The notes beneath the pieces are model-generated. The model did not search any database, had not been told where the DNA came from, and saw nothing but the letters and a program-made list of their open reading frames with translations. This document shows, piece by piece, positions 35,299 through 49,798 of a stretch of 64,000 nt of DNA (the first letter of the stretch is position 1; the number at the start of each line of letters is the position of its first letter). The stretch is from Albula goreensis (Eukaryota; Chordata; Actinopteri; Albuliformes; Albulidae): contig CM040765.1 of the NCBI GenBank assembly GCA_022829145.1, positions 16,163,792 through 16,227,791 of the forward strand, given 5' to 3'. Both the position numbers and the translations under genes were made by a program.

Positions 35299-38200
35299 TC
35301 TTTCCAATAGGGTCACATACACACGATTATAATACATCTACCAGTACTGGGCTGCAGAATAATTTACCTTAGCTTTTAATACAAATTAGTATCACCTTGA
35401 TATATCATTCTGGGGCTGGTTTGGGAATCACAAAGCAACAATGTTAACCGTTGTTATCTCCTGCCTTGTTGAAAGAGTAACAACCCAAAAGGATGCCTGT
35501 ATCAGGCACAGAGAGAGAGTTCAAACTACCTGCCAACAAAGCTGTTTCACGTGCTATTTTATATCACTGCAGTTTACACACACAGGTTATGTCATTCTGC
35601 CAGCCTGACATAAAACAATATGGATTCTTTTGCTTGAATGCACCAGGTTTTCATCTAGGGTTTTGTATTAATATACGAAAAGAGCTTTATTGATTTTGGC
35701 ACCCAAATACAGTATAATCACAAGGGCTTACAGGAGCAACATTGAATATACATTTCACACTATTAAGGATTTTATGATATTTATATTTTTTTTTTCAAAT
35801 TTCATTTTCCATACAAGGTGAAGCAGGCTTTTCTGAGAACCAAAACAAAACATCTGACAGGATCTTTCTTTTTCATCTTAGTCTTGTCTGAAAGTACTAA
35901 CAGATATGAAGAGCACATTTTGAAGGGAGAAAGTTTTTGATCAAACACCCGCTTTCACTAGAAACAGTGTGCAGCACAAACTCCATTAAAAGGCTGCAGC
36001 CAAATGGACTGGAATGGGTTGAAGGTCTCAGAGCATTCCTGCTGTGCTGCTGGTCTTCCCCACACTTCTCAGCCCCCTGCCCCACAGGAAAATAAGGTGG
36101 AATGAACAAGTTGGTCATGGTTTTCAATATGTTCACTAAAACACAAGTCAAGGGAAACAAATATTGCACAAATGTTCTGTCAACGATCTGCAAAGTTAAT
36201 TTCCTGTCTCTGCGTCAGTAATTACTTCAACATTGATATATTTTTCATCTGTCTAACAGCGGCAGCATTTTTGTTTTTCAAGCAATTTTACATCTGTGTA
36301 ATTGTTTTCACGCCGCTGGTTAAACTCACAACGGCTTATTTCATCTGCAGATCTCTCACTTGGCTTTGCATCATTGATGAGAGCAAATGATTCAGACATA
36401 TTGGCTACAGGAACCGTACACATGGTTGGAGCATGGATGTGGCATCTGAAGGCTCTGTTCATGGCAAAACACAACCATGAAATCTGCACGTGGGTAACCT
36501 TTGTTGAACATTGAAACAAAAACGTTTTTATTGATGTTCAATCAGCCTAAATAATTCATTGGTTAAAAATCATGTGTCATATACAAACAGCTCTCCCTCA
36601 TGCAGGTTATGACGAGAAGGTGCAGAGCTAAGCAACAATCACCCACCACCCAATTACTACTGAGGTTCGTCCAACGGCTTGAGCTTCTTCGGCTATTGGG
36701 TTACGGCTTATCCGTAAGTATTACACAAAATCGAGCTAATTTTCTTCACTTACAATTTCCAGCGTGCTGTTTTACCAAATCCTGAGCGCACAGCTTCCTG
36801 CATGAGCCACCTACCCCAGCGGTAAGAACGCCATGTACAAACGGTGTGTCCCATTGCCTCACTGAAAAAAAAACATCTATGTGCAAAGTAAATGAAGTTT
36901 AGCTTTACTTTCTCATTACTTTGGGATTGAGAGAGAGAGAAAGAGGAAGATGGTCAGCTGGTGTTGGCATACAACTAATCCTTGGGAGACACCAGAGGAT
37001 TAGGTGCAGAGCTAAGCTGCGGCCCACAACTAGTCTTTTAAAGACACCAATTAGCAAATTTTCTTTAAAAATACTTCAGGCTACCATAAGTTACACACTC
37101 ATGCTAGACCTACAAAATTCACAGAAGTCAGGTTAATACGAGCTTGGTAGGAAAAACTATCAAATGAGGTATTTTCTAATATTGAATTATTTGACATTAT
37201 TTTTGTGCATTGGGCCATATTACACTCATGAAACATGCAAAACAATATACAGCCAAACACAGCATCACAATCAGTATACTCTAAATTGAAATGGTTAATA
37301 GAACACTCAAGAAAGCCCACACACTGTTTTAGACCTAGAAGCATTCATACAGTGTGTCTCATTTGTATTGTGCTGTGTGCTATATTTATTTTGTGGTTTG
37401 CAATGCCTTCTAAAACAAATTAATTTCCCCAAGGGCACAGTAAAGTCTTTTTCTTCATAAACAGTACACCTGCACAGCAAGCTCAACAAGCTGTATTTGA
37501 AAGCAAGATACGTGTATGTATTTTTCCTCTGTTAAAGACAAATATTGATCAAATGCATGGCCTTGTTTATTCTTTTTATGCCAGGAAAAGCAAGAGCCTG
37601 GATGCCCCCCAACATAAATGTACACAGTGACTGCTTAGTGTTAATTTAACTAACAGTTAATACAATTCCCTAAGGGATCCAACACACTCCATCAAAGCAA
37701 ATGTACTCTTGAAGAAACAACATTTTATGACGGACATGAATGACTGTAGTTGGCAGAGACCTCACTTGGAACTAGGAGTGTTGAGCTGAGGAGAGAGGAA
37801 CGTTGCCAGGAGACAGACCGGCTTGCAGTCGTCACCGGACAATAATTAAAAGTCGGGGCAGGGTTCTGGCCTGCAGTGCTTGATGGGCTGAGCCAATTGG
37901 CCTGGGGTACAGTAAGGCTTATCTGCTGAGATGCCTCTGTGACACTCAAGACTTTGGGAATTCTGAAGGCTACTCCTTGCTTGGAGAGGCGTGAAACAAA
38001 GAGGCAAAAACCTGTACTGCATAAATACTTTAATCTTTTTCTTCTTATGTCTTTGGGAGTACCTGATATGGATGTATATTCAGAATGTATGCATTCCAGC
38101 TCAGGTTGTCTTACGCCATGTTTGCCTCTTGATGGTGTGTTTCTCCATGATCACCAAAGGTTTTCACCTGTCATACAGTGCCTTAGGTAAACCTCAGGAC

Positions 38201-39309
38201 AGGATATATATCTGACTGTTGTTGCACAGCATACGCAGATGCTGTTGCTTATTAATGGACATAAATGGAATGCTACCGCTCCAGCACCACAAAAGCCTTA
38301 ACTATATTGTGAGCAATGAAATGCTATTGTTACATCCATGTAAATTCATACTTGTTGTGCTACCTGGAATGAATCCTGAAATCCTCTCAAAATCTATTTA
38401 CAGGTTTACACAAAGGGCTGAATACCCTGTCCTATTTTGATGACTACCCACAGAATTTGGCGAATGATGTGATGTGGCTCATATAATGAGGACATGTTGT
38501 GGTTTTTGAATGTCACCCTTGCAGTCATAGCTAAGGTGAATAATGTGCTTGCGCATCTCCTTGATGCAGCTGTCACAGTGCTTTCTTGAGCTTTGTGCAA
38601 GCTTTCCTATGAAGATACTGCAGGAATGAGGTCATTAGTGATGAAGGGTAAGATCTTTAAATGTTTTGTTCTTCCCCTACCAAAAAATGAAAGTGTAAGT
38701 TTAAAAAAAGTACAATATATAGGACTTTGAGGTTAGTATTTGACTTTGAGGCATTCAGCAAGCTGGTTGCATTCCACTCATCCCAGTGGGTAAAACCACG
38801 GCTGCCCTATCTCAACGCAAATCAATTGTTGTGTCTGGCCCTCGACCGCTTGCAATGAAAGTGCTGATAGTCAGTGTAATCTCCAGGGCTGCGGTCGAAA
38901 AAACAAGTACCTCAGCACTTTCCTCCGCTCCGGAACGCGGGACAGCGGAAAACACAATGACCATAGGCCTCTGCCAGTCATTGGTCGCTCTCGTTAAAAA
39001 AAGCAATCCGTCCTGGAGAGGGGCCCTCTCACTTGGTAAATAGTTTGCAGATGTGTTCTGCATTGTGTGGTGCAATACATGGTGCTTCATAGCCACATCC
39101 AGGGAACTGTCCCTGTGCTTTGAAGGGCAGAGCTCAGGTGGGCACCTGCTTTCCTGTACCACACTCAGAGCATCAGCTCTGATAAGATGGGTGACAAGGT
39201 TCTGTACCTTCCCACTGGTAAGATTCTTCTTTCCAGGTGGTCAGTGCCATAAAATTTAGACCTTTTCTTGCTACCACTTGCAGGGTAAAGGAATGCTGCT
39301 CAGGTCCAC

Positions 39310-39412
39310 AGAATAGGGGAGCTCAGTAGGAGAGGGTCAGGCCTGAACTGATCCTACATCAGGGCCAATCACCATAAGAGACATTAGAGTAGGAGTTTCA
39401 GATTTAGGGTCA
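39310..39412 (-). mobile_element. probable diverged copy of the same short repeat family
   Basis: The minus strand reads ACTCCTACTCTAATGTC, then GGCCCTGATGTAGGATCAG. This matches the end region of the family as I remember it (CTCCTACTCTGAGA, GGGCCCTGATC-AGGATCAG). The boundaries are uncertain. Confidence 0.4.
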
Positions 39413-39714
39413 GATTTTGCCAGTCCATATACTAACCTTGTCTTTTATCTAATTTTAAAAGATCAAACATGGCTGGCTGCTTGGAAAGAGAAAGTGCTGT
39501 CGTACAGTTTCCAGCTACACACAGGGCTGATGCTGAAACAGCCCTCTGTTGAGCCAAAATGGTTACAGAGGGCTCAAACTCTTGGCTCTGCAGGGGTAGC
39601 ATGGCACAATTTAATTAACAATGAGAGGCGTACACATTTCATAAATCATTCAGGAGGTCTTTCATTCATCATCAAAGTTCCCTGTGCAGTCAATGAAGAG
39701 AACGCCTGTAGCTT

Positions 39715-39768
<54 letters not shown>

Positions 39769-39782
39769 TGTGCGCCTGTGTG
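39715..39782. repeat. (GT)n microsatellite
   Basis: About 24 GT units followed by GCGCGTGTGCGCCTGTGTG. It is the longest pure dinucleotide run in the window and could form Z-DNA. Confidence 0.95.
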
Positions 39783-41854
39783 TTTGGCAACATGCTGATG
39801 GTAAGCTCATGATTAAGTAAATGCTTCTTTAATGTTAAAAGTCTTTACTTTTTATCAATCATACCTTTTAGATCATCTTCATTCATATTTTTCTATTATT
39901 TCAGGATGGAGCAAACAGCTACACAGTAATACATTAAGTAATATGTTCCACATATGAGCAATTACAAAACTAATGTCCCTGTAATTAAAATACGCAGTCA
40001 ACGAGATACTTACTGATAGTTTAATCTATGTAAATGTTTATCTCCACAGAAAAAAACAGGCATGCATAGTGCATCCTTGTGAGTTAAAACCTAATTTTAG
40101 GCTCAACAGGGCTGAAAATATAGCCTAGCTGCCACTCTCTACCAGACAAGCACATACAGATCCAATGCCACCTACATTAAGGCAAATGGATCAGTGCGTT
40201 TTTTCCCCCATAATCTCTGCATTTCATGCCCAGATTTAGATGAGCATTACAATAACAATAAAAGAAACATAATGTGACTGAACACAGATGAATCCACCAG
40301 CATAGTGAAGAAGGGGAGTCCACAGTGAATTTATTCGCCATGCATGATGGAAAAAAACCTTTCACGCCCCGCGATTTCAGTGAAAAGGGACTACGGGGAG
40401 GCCTGCTTTATGGTATGTGGAGCTCTATTTTGTTGATCCCAGACAATATAAATCAAATGCAAAGACAGGGACTGCATTATTGAATATTACGATTAGGAAT
40501 GATTTCCATCACACTGGTGCTTTCTATCAATGTGGCCCTTTCATTCCTACGTTTCATACTTTTTTTTTTACCCCCATTCAGCCCTTCGAAATGCTTCGAC
40601 TCGCCCGGCTGGTACTGAACACCCACTGCTCTGTAGTGCCAAACGCTCTTTCCACAGGAAATGCCAACCCAATAAACCAGTACATTCAAGGCAGATGCCA
40701 AATAATGTTATTTATTATTTTCTCCCTCTTAAGCAATTAAAATGGTGGTTAATTATTTATTTCCTTGAAAAGAGGTAATGTGACAGATTAAAACCTGATT
40801 GCCATCTGTGCGATACTGTTAGCGAGAAAATAACTGAAAACAAAACGTGAAATTAAGACTAATAAAATGTATGGAATGCCGTGCATTCCACTGTTCGTGC
40901 TAATGGGTCTATGAGGAATTGCAGCAGACCGGTTTCTCCCAAACTTTATAATGTCCTTATTCAGCAGCAGTCAACTCAACTGAAACACAAAGTAAACCGC
41001 TAAATACAAAAGAGGTGAGCAAACACTCCCTGCTCATTTCAGCTGGAGCAGAAACTATTGTCTTAATTAGAAAATAGCATAGTAAAAATGGCAAAAAAAC
41101 CCTGTAGATTTCTACCTGTTTGCACTGAAGATTTTACACAGGTGTTTCAGCACTTTGCGCCCTGCATTTTAAGTCCTTGGAGGATTTTAAGGTCTGCAAT
41201 TTTTGCCATTTCTGTACCATTCACATAGCAGAAAAAATATGTTTATGTATCTGCAAGAGTGCAAGATGATCCATGGGTGGTTTAAAAACACAGTCCATCT
41301 ACAGCACAGTGGAAAGGCTGTGGACCACATGCCAGAGATATCAATGAGTAATGGATGTGAACCACCTGCGCTTGAGTTTGGCTTAATTCAGGTTATGCTT
41401 GAGTAACAGACACTTATCTTTATCCAAGCTGTGCAATTTCCCTGCCTCTGATCCCCTGGGACAGATAACAGCCTAGATCTGTGAGAAATTGGATTCACCC
41501 CCCCCACCCTACGACCTCTTTCATGTTGAGAGAGAGGGAGAGAGATCGGAAATAAGGTCAGATTTATGAACATCTGTGTATGTTGTGCGGCATAAGGCCA
41601 TTAAGGTCAGGGCAGAGTCACACGCCCTTAGCAAGGCTGCTGATCTCCCTGTACTTCATGCAAGTTTTGCAGTATTGCTGTGACACTATTGTCAGCACAC
41701 ATACTTTTAACTCAAAGTATTCACTTATGCACATGCTAATATATCCCTGCTACATTACTGTAAATACGATGGCCCTATACAATTCTGATAATTTAAGGCA
41801 AAAATCTAATAACTCCTCTACAATGGCTCCTACTTTATGTAGGGACTGCTGGAC

Positions 41855-41935
41855 AGGTCATTTTGTTAAGGCACTGTTTCAGTGTGTGGATGGGCCCAAT
41901 GGTCTGGTTCAGCACATCATGGGCCTTCAAGGGGC
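41855..41935 (+). mobile_element. SINE head fragment, same family as 34985-35298
   Basis: GTTAAGGCACTGTTTCAGTG, then TGGATGGGCCCAATGGTCTG, parallels the head of the 35-kb copy. Only the tRNA-like part is recognisable. Confidence 0.45.
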
Positions 41936-44900
41936 TTTTCACTTTGGTAACACCTTATAGTTTCCTTACCTGTGGGGCGTCTTCATCACTCAGTGGGATT
42001 CCTATATGTGTGAGATGTGTGGCTTCCAGGTGGTGAAACAAATGGAGATGAACTGGAAGTTGAGATTATGGCTTAATGCAGAAGATTTTGGTTTGTTTAG
42101 ACGACAGGGAGAAGGGACAATGATTGCACGCTGTTTGTGAAGACACCAGAGGTAAGGAAACTACAGAACATAAGGTGTCTCTTCTCACCAGTAACCCCGT
42201 TGGTCATCTAGGTGCCCACAGTCCATCTGCACAAAGCTGCATATAAAATAAAGTGGTGCAGATGTCACAGAACTAAGTCACTGCCTTTCTGAACTAGTAT
42301 AATACCCTCTAAGAACACTTGATGCATTCGCTGCCTACTCTGAGAAAGCTACCATTCTTTAGTTCCCGTACCTTGAAATAAGAAGCATTACCATAATCTT
42401 TCATGAGAAGACATAATCTTCTTACACTGTAATACTAAATCTTGGCCTATTATTTTTTAAAACCACACTCATATCAGCCCAATGTGCCATTGCCAAAGAT
42501 GATAAGGAGTACACGGCTCTCAATGTAAATATCTCATTCATAATAATAAAAAAAAATAAGAATCATATTTCAATCTGGTTGTGTATTGGGAATCCATGAC
42601 TACTGAATCACACTATATGAGATAAGAACCACCTCATGTTCAGCAAAGTCCTCCCTGCCAGTTGGACACTTAACTAGGGAAAGTGACTTTAAGCCTCCCA
42701 CTAGTACATTGTGTGCACCATCAAAGCCAGCGATATTTCATAATGTCTGGCAGGATGCCTCTATAATACCAGCCATGTGTCCTGGTCTCTGTTTTTCCCT
42801 GACTTTCACTCCATACTGACCTCCTAACCCAATGCATTAGATCAAACATGGCATCTAACTTGGCCGAAAGTCCATCTCCTGGTGTGTTTGACACAATGTG
42901 GCTAAAAGGGGCCTGAAAGAATGAATGCATAAGTCCCAAACAATGACTTTATTTTACTTGCTATAGCGAATCTAGTTGTAAACATAAGCACTAGCCTGCA
43001 TAAAGATGTAGGGAAAAAAAGAAAAAGGAGTGCCTGAAGTTTTACAGCTATGTAAAGGGTCAAAGACCTTAGCTCTGTGGTACAGAAAAAGACTGCACTG
43101 AGCTTATTTGTGTGTGTATCAATGCACTTCTTTCTTAAATCTGTTTCATAAAAGACATTTTGTACGTGTTTCGGTAATGGCATATCATCACAAGAGAACA
43201 CACACCATGTTGTCAAAAAAAACTCCACTGGAAGGGAAACTACTTTGACCTGACCATGAGAGTTAGGCCTGCACAGAGGCCACAATCATGGAAGGAAGAG
43301 ATGCAAAAACATAATAAACAATAGAACAGCTAATATTAAATGCTAAGAAACAAATGTTAAGAAACATTCCTGTTAGATTATCATTTGGCTGAGAGCTAAC
43401 GTTGATGGAAATGGTGCTGAAGCAGACTTGGAATGTATTTATAGCTCCAGCAGAGTTCTGCTGATGGCAAACGGTGAGATTAAAAAGCCTTTTTTTTTTC
43501 ACTGAATTTCGCCCTGAGTGGGGTCTGTCTGCCTGCATCTGGCACCGCTGCTGAGTGGGTCACAGTGTGACACCTATACCTGCCTTTTCCTGTTCATCCA
43601 CATCCACAGAATCCATCCACCACTGTCCTCATCCGCTAAATCTGCCCCTACGCCATAGCAGCCAGGGATTAAATCACCTTGGCCATTTAATAAACATTCT
43701 TAAATGGGAAGTAACATCCTGTGCGACATTATTCCACATTATTTTTTATATAGCACAATGGCACTGCTTTTTGTGGGTTTAGAAAATCTAATCAGTAACA
43801 TCTTTATGGAAAAAAATTGATGTAAACCCCATGCATGAATTTATAGCTTGCATGACTGGATGCGATACATCAAGGGTCAAAAAGTGAAACCACAGGTACA
43901 ATTAGATAGAATCTGCTGAGGAGTATAATTGTCTCAAGTGAAAAAGACTACTAATTACTCAGTAATTACTACAGCAGGGTGTGCTACGTACCCTTCTGTG
44001 GCTAGCAGTGAGGTCTGAGACCTAACCATGAGCAGCACTGCCACTGAAGGGCCCTACAGGGGCTTCCTACAGTCTACCAATCAGGGGCCCTTGGAGGAAT
44101 CAGCCAATTACACTCCCAATTCCCTCTAATAGGAAAAATAGGTTTTAGTGCTAACACACAATAAGAAAATCTGTGCCACAACAAATGTAGGTCAATTTCA
44201 AGTTCCACAAGTTAACACCTGCTACACACACTAGAAACATCCATGGAGAGGAACTACCAGAAATGCATGCCGTTTCAACGATGCTTTTTTCTTCAATTTT
44301 AAACCGAACTGGAACATTCAGAAATAGGAAATGTGTTGGATGCAAAGGTAGGCGGAATTCATTGAAGGACATTTTTGGCCCTATTCATAATTCATAAGGC
44401 GGAATTCAAGAGGACATTTTGGCACCTCGTAAAGACAGCCACGGGGTTTCAAAAACGTAAGGAAACCATGGAAACCATGTCACTGGTTCCCCGCAGGCTG
44501 CACTGTCCAGGGGGTGAGAGTAATCTTCTTCTGAGGAGGGGTGATTGCTCCTTTGATTCTATAAGCTCTAAGATCACAGTGCAATAGAGAACCCTCTCTT
44601 TGCCAGGAAGACATTTGTCTTACAGGACTTACAGATACATGAAAACATGAAAATGCAATCAAAATGTATTTGCCACAATGCAACCCATTAATAGGAAAAC
44701 GCTGTGCAGAACTGGACACCAGATTAAAATGACATTTGATGTGCATAATCATGCAGGTGATTGGCTCACTGTAGGTGAATCTTTTCTGTATAATGGATAC
44801 AGTATGTGGTCTGAAGTCATGAAAAACAAGAGCAGGAAAAGGTACTGTTCTGAGTTACCTGGGTGGATCCAAGGCTTATTCTCATTTTTTCCATATAGTT

Positions 44901-47604
44901 GTAAACCAATCTATCGGTCAGTGATCTATCAGTGTTACAGGCTGCATGACTGTGCATGTGCATGTGTGAGTATGGTTTAGCTGAAACCAGCAAATCATAT
45001 ATTTAGCTTAAATGTAGGCAGAATCTGCGATGAATAAAAGTTAACTTTTGTTTCACCATCATTAACTGTATGGCTGTTCCTTTTTAAACTGGACATTTAG
45101 GCTTGACAGGCAGCTGGTTCTTGGCAACCGTCTTCTAGAAAGAGTTTTTGAACAACACTGGGAAAACCAACAAAAAAAAAACTTCCCCTAGAGAGCTCCA
45201 AACAAGCCAATATTCAATCGACAATGACAAGGAGACCTCTTTCTTCAGCGCTGACTCCCCTGCATCCTGCTTCATGTCAGAAACCATTAAGACGCGAGGT
45301 TCAAAGACCCACCAAGTGAATGGCCATTCACTGACAAAATCACAATAAGCCCAGATATAAAGTCTTGCATTTCTGTTTAAGATGTGCACCGCATTTTGTC
45401 CCACAAGACCCCTTTTCAGGCAAAACGTCGGCTGAAACAGTGCGTCTCAAAGGGGGCCTTCATCATAACTCTTTGTGAAGGGGGTCGGGGGAGCCAGGGC
45501 TCGACCGTCCTTACAGGTCCGTCCATTAGCCCCGGCATCGCCATTCGGCTCCTTTCAACCGCAGCCAGGAAGAGGGTCGCCACGGCAACCACACAGAGGG
45601 AGGGCCCCGAAAACACAAGATCAATTGCTGACCCCCCCAAGATAAACAAGATATAATAACTGGCTACTAACCACATCAATGGATTATTTGTAAGTTTCAT
45701 TTTCAAGACTCATTTGAACAAACAAAGCAAATCCTCTACTATACTTAAAAAGGAAAGCTAGACTCATCTGCAAGAATATTTTAAGACACTGGATCTGACA
45801 GACATAACTTTTCACACATGGTCCTCCTGAAACTAATTTGCCATATGTAGTATGTCTTTTTCAACCAACATCAAAAGGACTGAATACAGGTTTTAAGTGT
45901 AGCTATGGACATCTTGAAAAGGTTTAGTAACTGCTCAAACCAATCTAGATGGTGGACAGGATTCAAAATGACTGGATGAATTCATACAAACATAAAACTA
46001 CCCAATTGGTCTGATATCTCTCAATTGTTCATTCTCACAGCAGGATGATTTCACAGACCCTATTCAAAGTCATATTGATAAAAATGTGAAGAAAAGCACA
46101 TTTATGGTAGACGGAGAGAGACTCTGAGTCCAAGTCACCTCCTTTTCCCCATTGCCATAGCAACCATCCTTCTGGTCCATACTTTGAAACTGCAGAATGT
46201 TTAAAATTAGACACAAATATGTTGAACTATTTGAAAATGTGTTTATGAAACTGTGAATGTGAAATTCATAAATCAAGTCTTTTACCAGTTAACTAATCCA
46301 CATCTGGTGAGCATTTCAAAGAATACTACTGTTTGTTGAAAAACAACCATGGAGAAGATGTGAAAGAGTTAAAAATGTCTGTTCTCTATATATTTAAGCA
46401 GTTTTGGGGTTGACAAAAGTTCGCAACCTCAATTTGAGTTCCCTCCCTGCTTTTAATCTGTATGTTTACACTACCATTGATATGCAGCGCAGAGTTCACT
46501 GTCAGAGACTGGACTTCCACACTGTCATACTGAGAGCAGACAGACGACAAACAGACAGAGTTTTAAATTGGGTTATCAGCTGATGATGGACCAAGTCACC
46601 GAGGCGATAGCTGGCTGTTTGTCCTCTTCATGTGCATGCTGTCTGTATCGCTGGGTCCAGCGCAGACTCGTTCATCTTAAAAGACAATGCCAGTCTTTCA
46701 GCCTGTGAAAGCTCTGTTTGAGGAGGAGAAAGGGCCTCTTTGTTGGCTCAGACATGTAGGAGAAGCCAGTGGTGTAGGTCCATTATAATAAAATTAGTTT
46801 CCCCCCCCCACATCGATCTGATATTGCTTCACAAGTCAACAGGAGGACAAAGCTATTTACCAATCTGAGCATTCCAACAGTAGATGGATCTAGGAAACAG
46901 CATTCTTTCTGCTTAAGTCCTCAAAAAACACAAAGGCATCTCAATACAACATATAAGTATATTTTTCATGAATTTAATGCACTCTGTACCACACTGTTGA
47001 AAGATCTATTGATGCTAAATTGGAGTGTATAAAATATGCAAAGCTGTGCCAAGAGATTTCCAGATTTCCCTGCCAAACTGAGTAAAACAACAACCTCAGA
47101 AACGCGGCTCTCTCACTCTTCAGAGCTCCTCTCCAGAAGCACACTCTACCCCGTATGAGGAATTGGTCATAGCTGACAGAACAAATTACACTCCCCACAA
47201 ACATGGATAATGCTCATTGTTTCAGTGTGTGATGCGATTGGTCCATTTGAACGACTCCTACCATGTGACCTCAGGACTGTCCTGTCATTGGCCCACTGTG
47301 AGGGAAAGAATTGGTTTACTGCTCTGATTTCATGATTCTAATGGGTTTTTGACCTAAATCTCCACTAATCATTTTGAAGCTCTGATAAAGATTATGCTGG
47401 TTTAGATTATGCTTTTAAGCAAAACACTTTACAAGAAGCACATGAAAAACAACTGTACTGCTTCCCTGACCCTTAATGGCATACTCACGTCATTATATCA
47501 TACATCATCTGTGACACATTGCTATTTAGTACAAAAGGTTGAAATGATCATAATGTTTCCAAACGACAATTTCATCATTCTCTATTAAAGAATTGCTTGA
47601 GAGA

Positions 47605-47705
47605 GTGGGAGTGATCTAGTCGTATATCTGGATGAGTAGAGCAGACTCTAAAGACTGTAGGTGAAACCCACAGCAGATCTTGTTACCCTGTTACAGTAGG
47701 ATGCA
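47605..47705 (+). mobile_element. tRNA-derived SINE fragment
   Basis: AGTGGGAGTGATCTAGT, GAGTAGAGCAGACTCTAAAG and CTGTAGGTGAAACCCACAGC resemble the head of tRNA-derived fish SINEs, which have an A box, then a GGTTCGAATCC-type B box, here GGTGAAACCC. A GTTACCCTGTTACAG tail follows. It is a different family from the 35-kb copy. Confidence 0.45.
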
Positions 47706-48418
47706 CAGCCATAGAGCTTGACCATGCCAACTCTCCAGCCAGCACAGAAAGATCACACCTCCCTTACCCTCCCCAAACCTCCTCCTCCCCTCCTCTTCAG
47801 TTTCCCCTCACCGCCTATCTCCATGCACCTTCCCTTTCACTGGTAATGCAGAAAAAAATCTTTCCTTCCTGTTCAGGTCATTACATCACAGGTTTTCCCA
47901 GGTGTTGGGAAGAAAGGCGTGTTTTAAAATGGAATCAACCATCTCCATGCTCGCTGCTACTGACAATATGTATTTTGATGTCATTACAATTTTTCTAGAA
48001 ATTCTCAAGGAGCAGAAAGTTGTGATTATTTTAAAATGTACATAAAATATATAAATATAAAGAATTAGTCATTTCTGATCTATCAGCCTGATGCTTAATC
48101 GTGCCAAAACACAGCTGCTTTCAGACATTCTGTGACTTCAGACAGCTTTCCTTGAGATGCCTCACGTTACACACGTTAATGATGAAACAATACAAAGGGT
48201 CATTGTAGATTTTTATTACTTTATGACTTCAGTACTTGTAGCTTCTGGAACTAATTTTAGCCTGCTTAATAGTTCTACATTATACATTCACTGGCTGATA
48301 CTTCTAACATGGATTCGTAAATAACAAGGATGTGCAATGGATTGAATTTTCTCTTTCTTGTCCCCTTCTCCAATATGAGCTTTAGGAAATGAGCTCCAGC
48401 AACATATTTGCTGAGCAA

Positions 48419-48800
48419 TTAGACAACAAAAGAGTCTGAGCTGTTCTGCCGGCTGAGGGCCCCCCTCTCCCCACCTCCCCCTCCCCTGTTTAAGTATATG
48501 CTAATGCGCTGCACGCCGTAGGGCTCTGGTGAACTCTGCCGCAGACTTCCGAGAACCCGTAACCATGCTAGCGGCCTCCCGACGCAGTCCCTCACCCTGT
48601 CCCTCTCCCTCTGGGAGCAGAGAGTATGGAGGCTTCCGGGGGTTTCTATCCCCAGTGCCGCAGCCCCCTCCCCCTGCCCCGCGGCTCTGGCGCACATGGT
48701 GTGTAGGGTGCCAGGAGGGCAGGGGGAACGGGTGGAAGCCGCTCCGGGGAGGCCTTACCGTTCACACGGCGATATAACGCTGGGCTTCCTTTGTGCCGGC
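48419..48800. promoter_or_regulatory. CpG-rich intronic block, possible alternative promoter
   Basis: CpG-dense block with ATGCTAAT at 48498-48505 and, on the minus strand, a donor-like GTAAGG at 48758-48753 just after GTGTGAACG. Human NRCAM uses several noncoding 5' exons, so an alternative leader exon here is possible but not shown. Confidence 0.25.
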
Positions 48801-49776
48801 CCCCATGCCTGACCCAGCACACCCCCCACTTCAGCAGAAAGGGGAAGAACAACAGCTCAGCGAGAGGGGACAGCGAAAACAGGCCTCCTTTGTTCCCCCT
48901 TTCCCATTCAACATTCTATTGGGGTACACAATTCCCCCAGCCCCGGCCTTTTCAACTTACGGGACAATGCAGAGATGGATGCTGCAACCAGTGCTCGTGA
49001 AACTTCTCTGCTGTGGACCGCATTTCATTTTTTTCAGCATGTGTTATAATCAGGGTAATTCATATTTGACAAGGCCTTCATCTGTGCTCCGGGCCCCCCA
49101 CAGCAGTGCAAACTGCACACACACAATTAACCCATCAAGTGATTCATAGGGGAGTCTCCAAAATCACCACACCTTCTTGTGCTGGCTGCACAGCTTCAAA
49201 ACTCTACAGTCTACAATTCTACAGTAAGTCAGATATCTGAACAGAAGAGAAAAACTTTCCTTTTATGCACAAAGGGGCCAAAATAACCTGAATTACAAGA
49301 GATAGATGTGTCTCCTGGGAGAGGACAGTGACAAACACTGATCACCCCTCTTCAACCCAATCAGTCATGCTCAGTGAACTCTCATTACAGCATGTTGTGT
49401 CACAGTTTACCAGCCACAGAACACTGTGTTAAACCCGCTACAGAATCATGACACAGCATTGCTAAGATTGCTTCTTTATTCAGACCGTGGGATGGTAACC
49501 GAAATCGTTCAAATGGCAAGTAAATACACAACCTAAGCATCAGCATCTTAATGCTCAGGGACACACTCAAGGTAGCTCCTTGAGTACAATGAGGGGTGTT
49601 AATGACAGGAGAAAAGTGTATATGTATGTTTCACACAAGTAAAAACAGACATTGAGATGGACCCCATGCAGTTTCTGCACATAATATCAGTGCCAGCAGC
49701 AAACACGACAGTTACTAAATTTCCCTATTTTCTAAAACATCAGTTTTCAGCCAGTCATGATAATTTAATAGTCTGC

Positions 49777-49798
49777 AAAAAAAAAAAAAAAAAAAAAA
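49777..49798. repeat. A22 homopolymer
   Basis: Twenty-two consecutive A. No SINE or retrogene body was recognised upstream. Confidence 0.9.

Noticed and set aside
38812-39162. A 116-codon open frame on the minus strand
   Set aside because: No domain or family resemblance. It overlaps the interleaved inverted repeats, which are the more notable feature there.
43405-43425. RE1 half site GGTGCTGAA
   Set aside because: Only the left half matches the REST consensus. The other half does not.
49657-49798. A22 run as a possible retrogene or SINE tail
   Set aside because: No body, target-site duplication or tRNA-like head was visible upstream.
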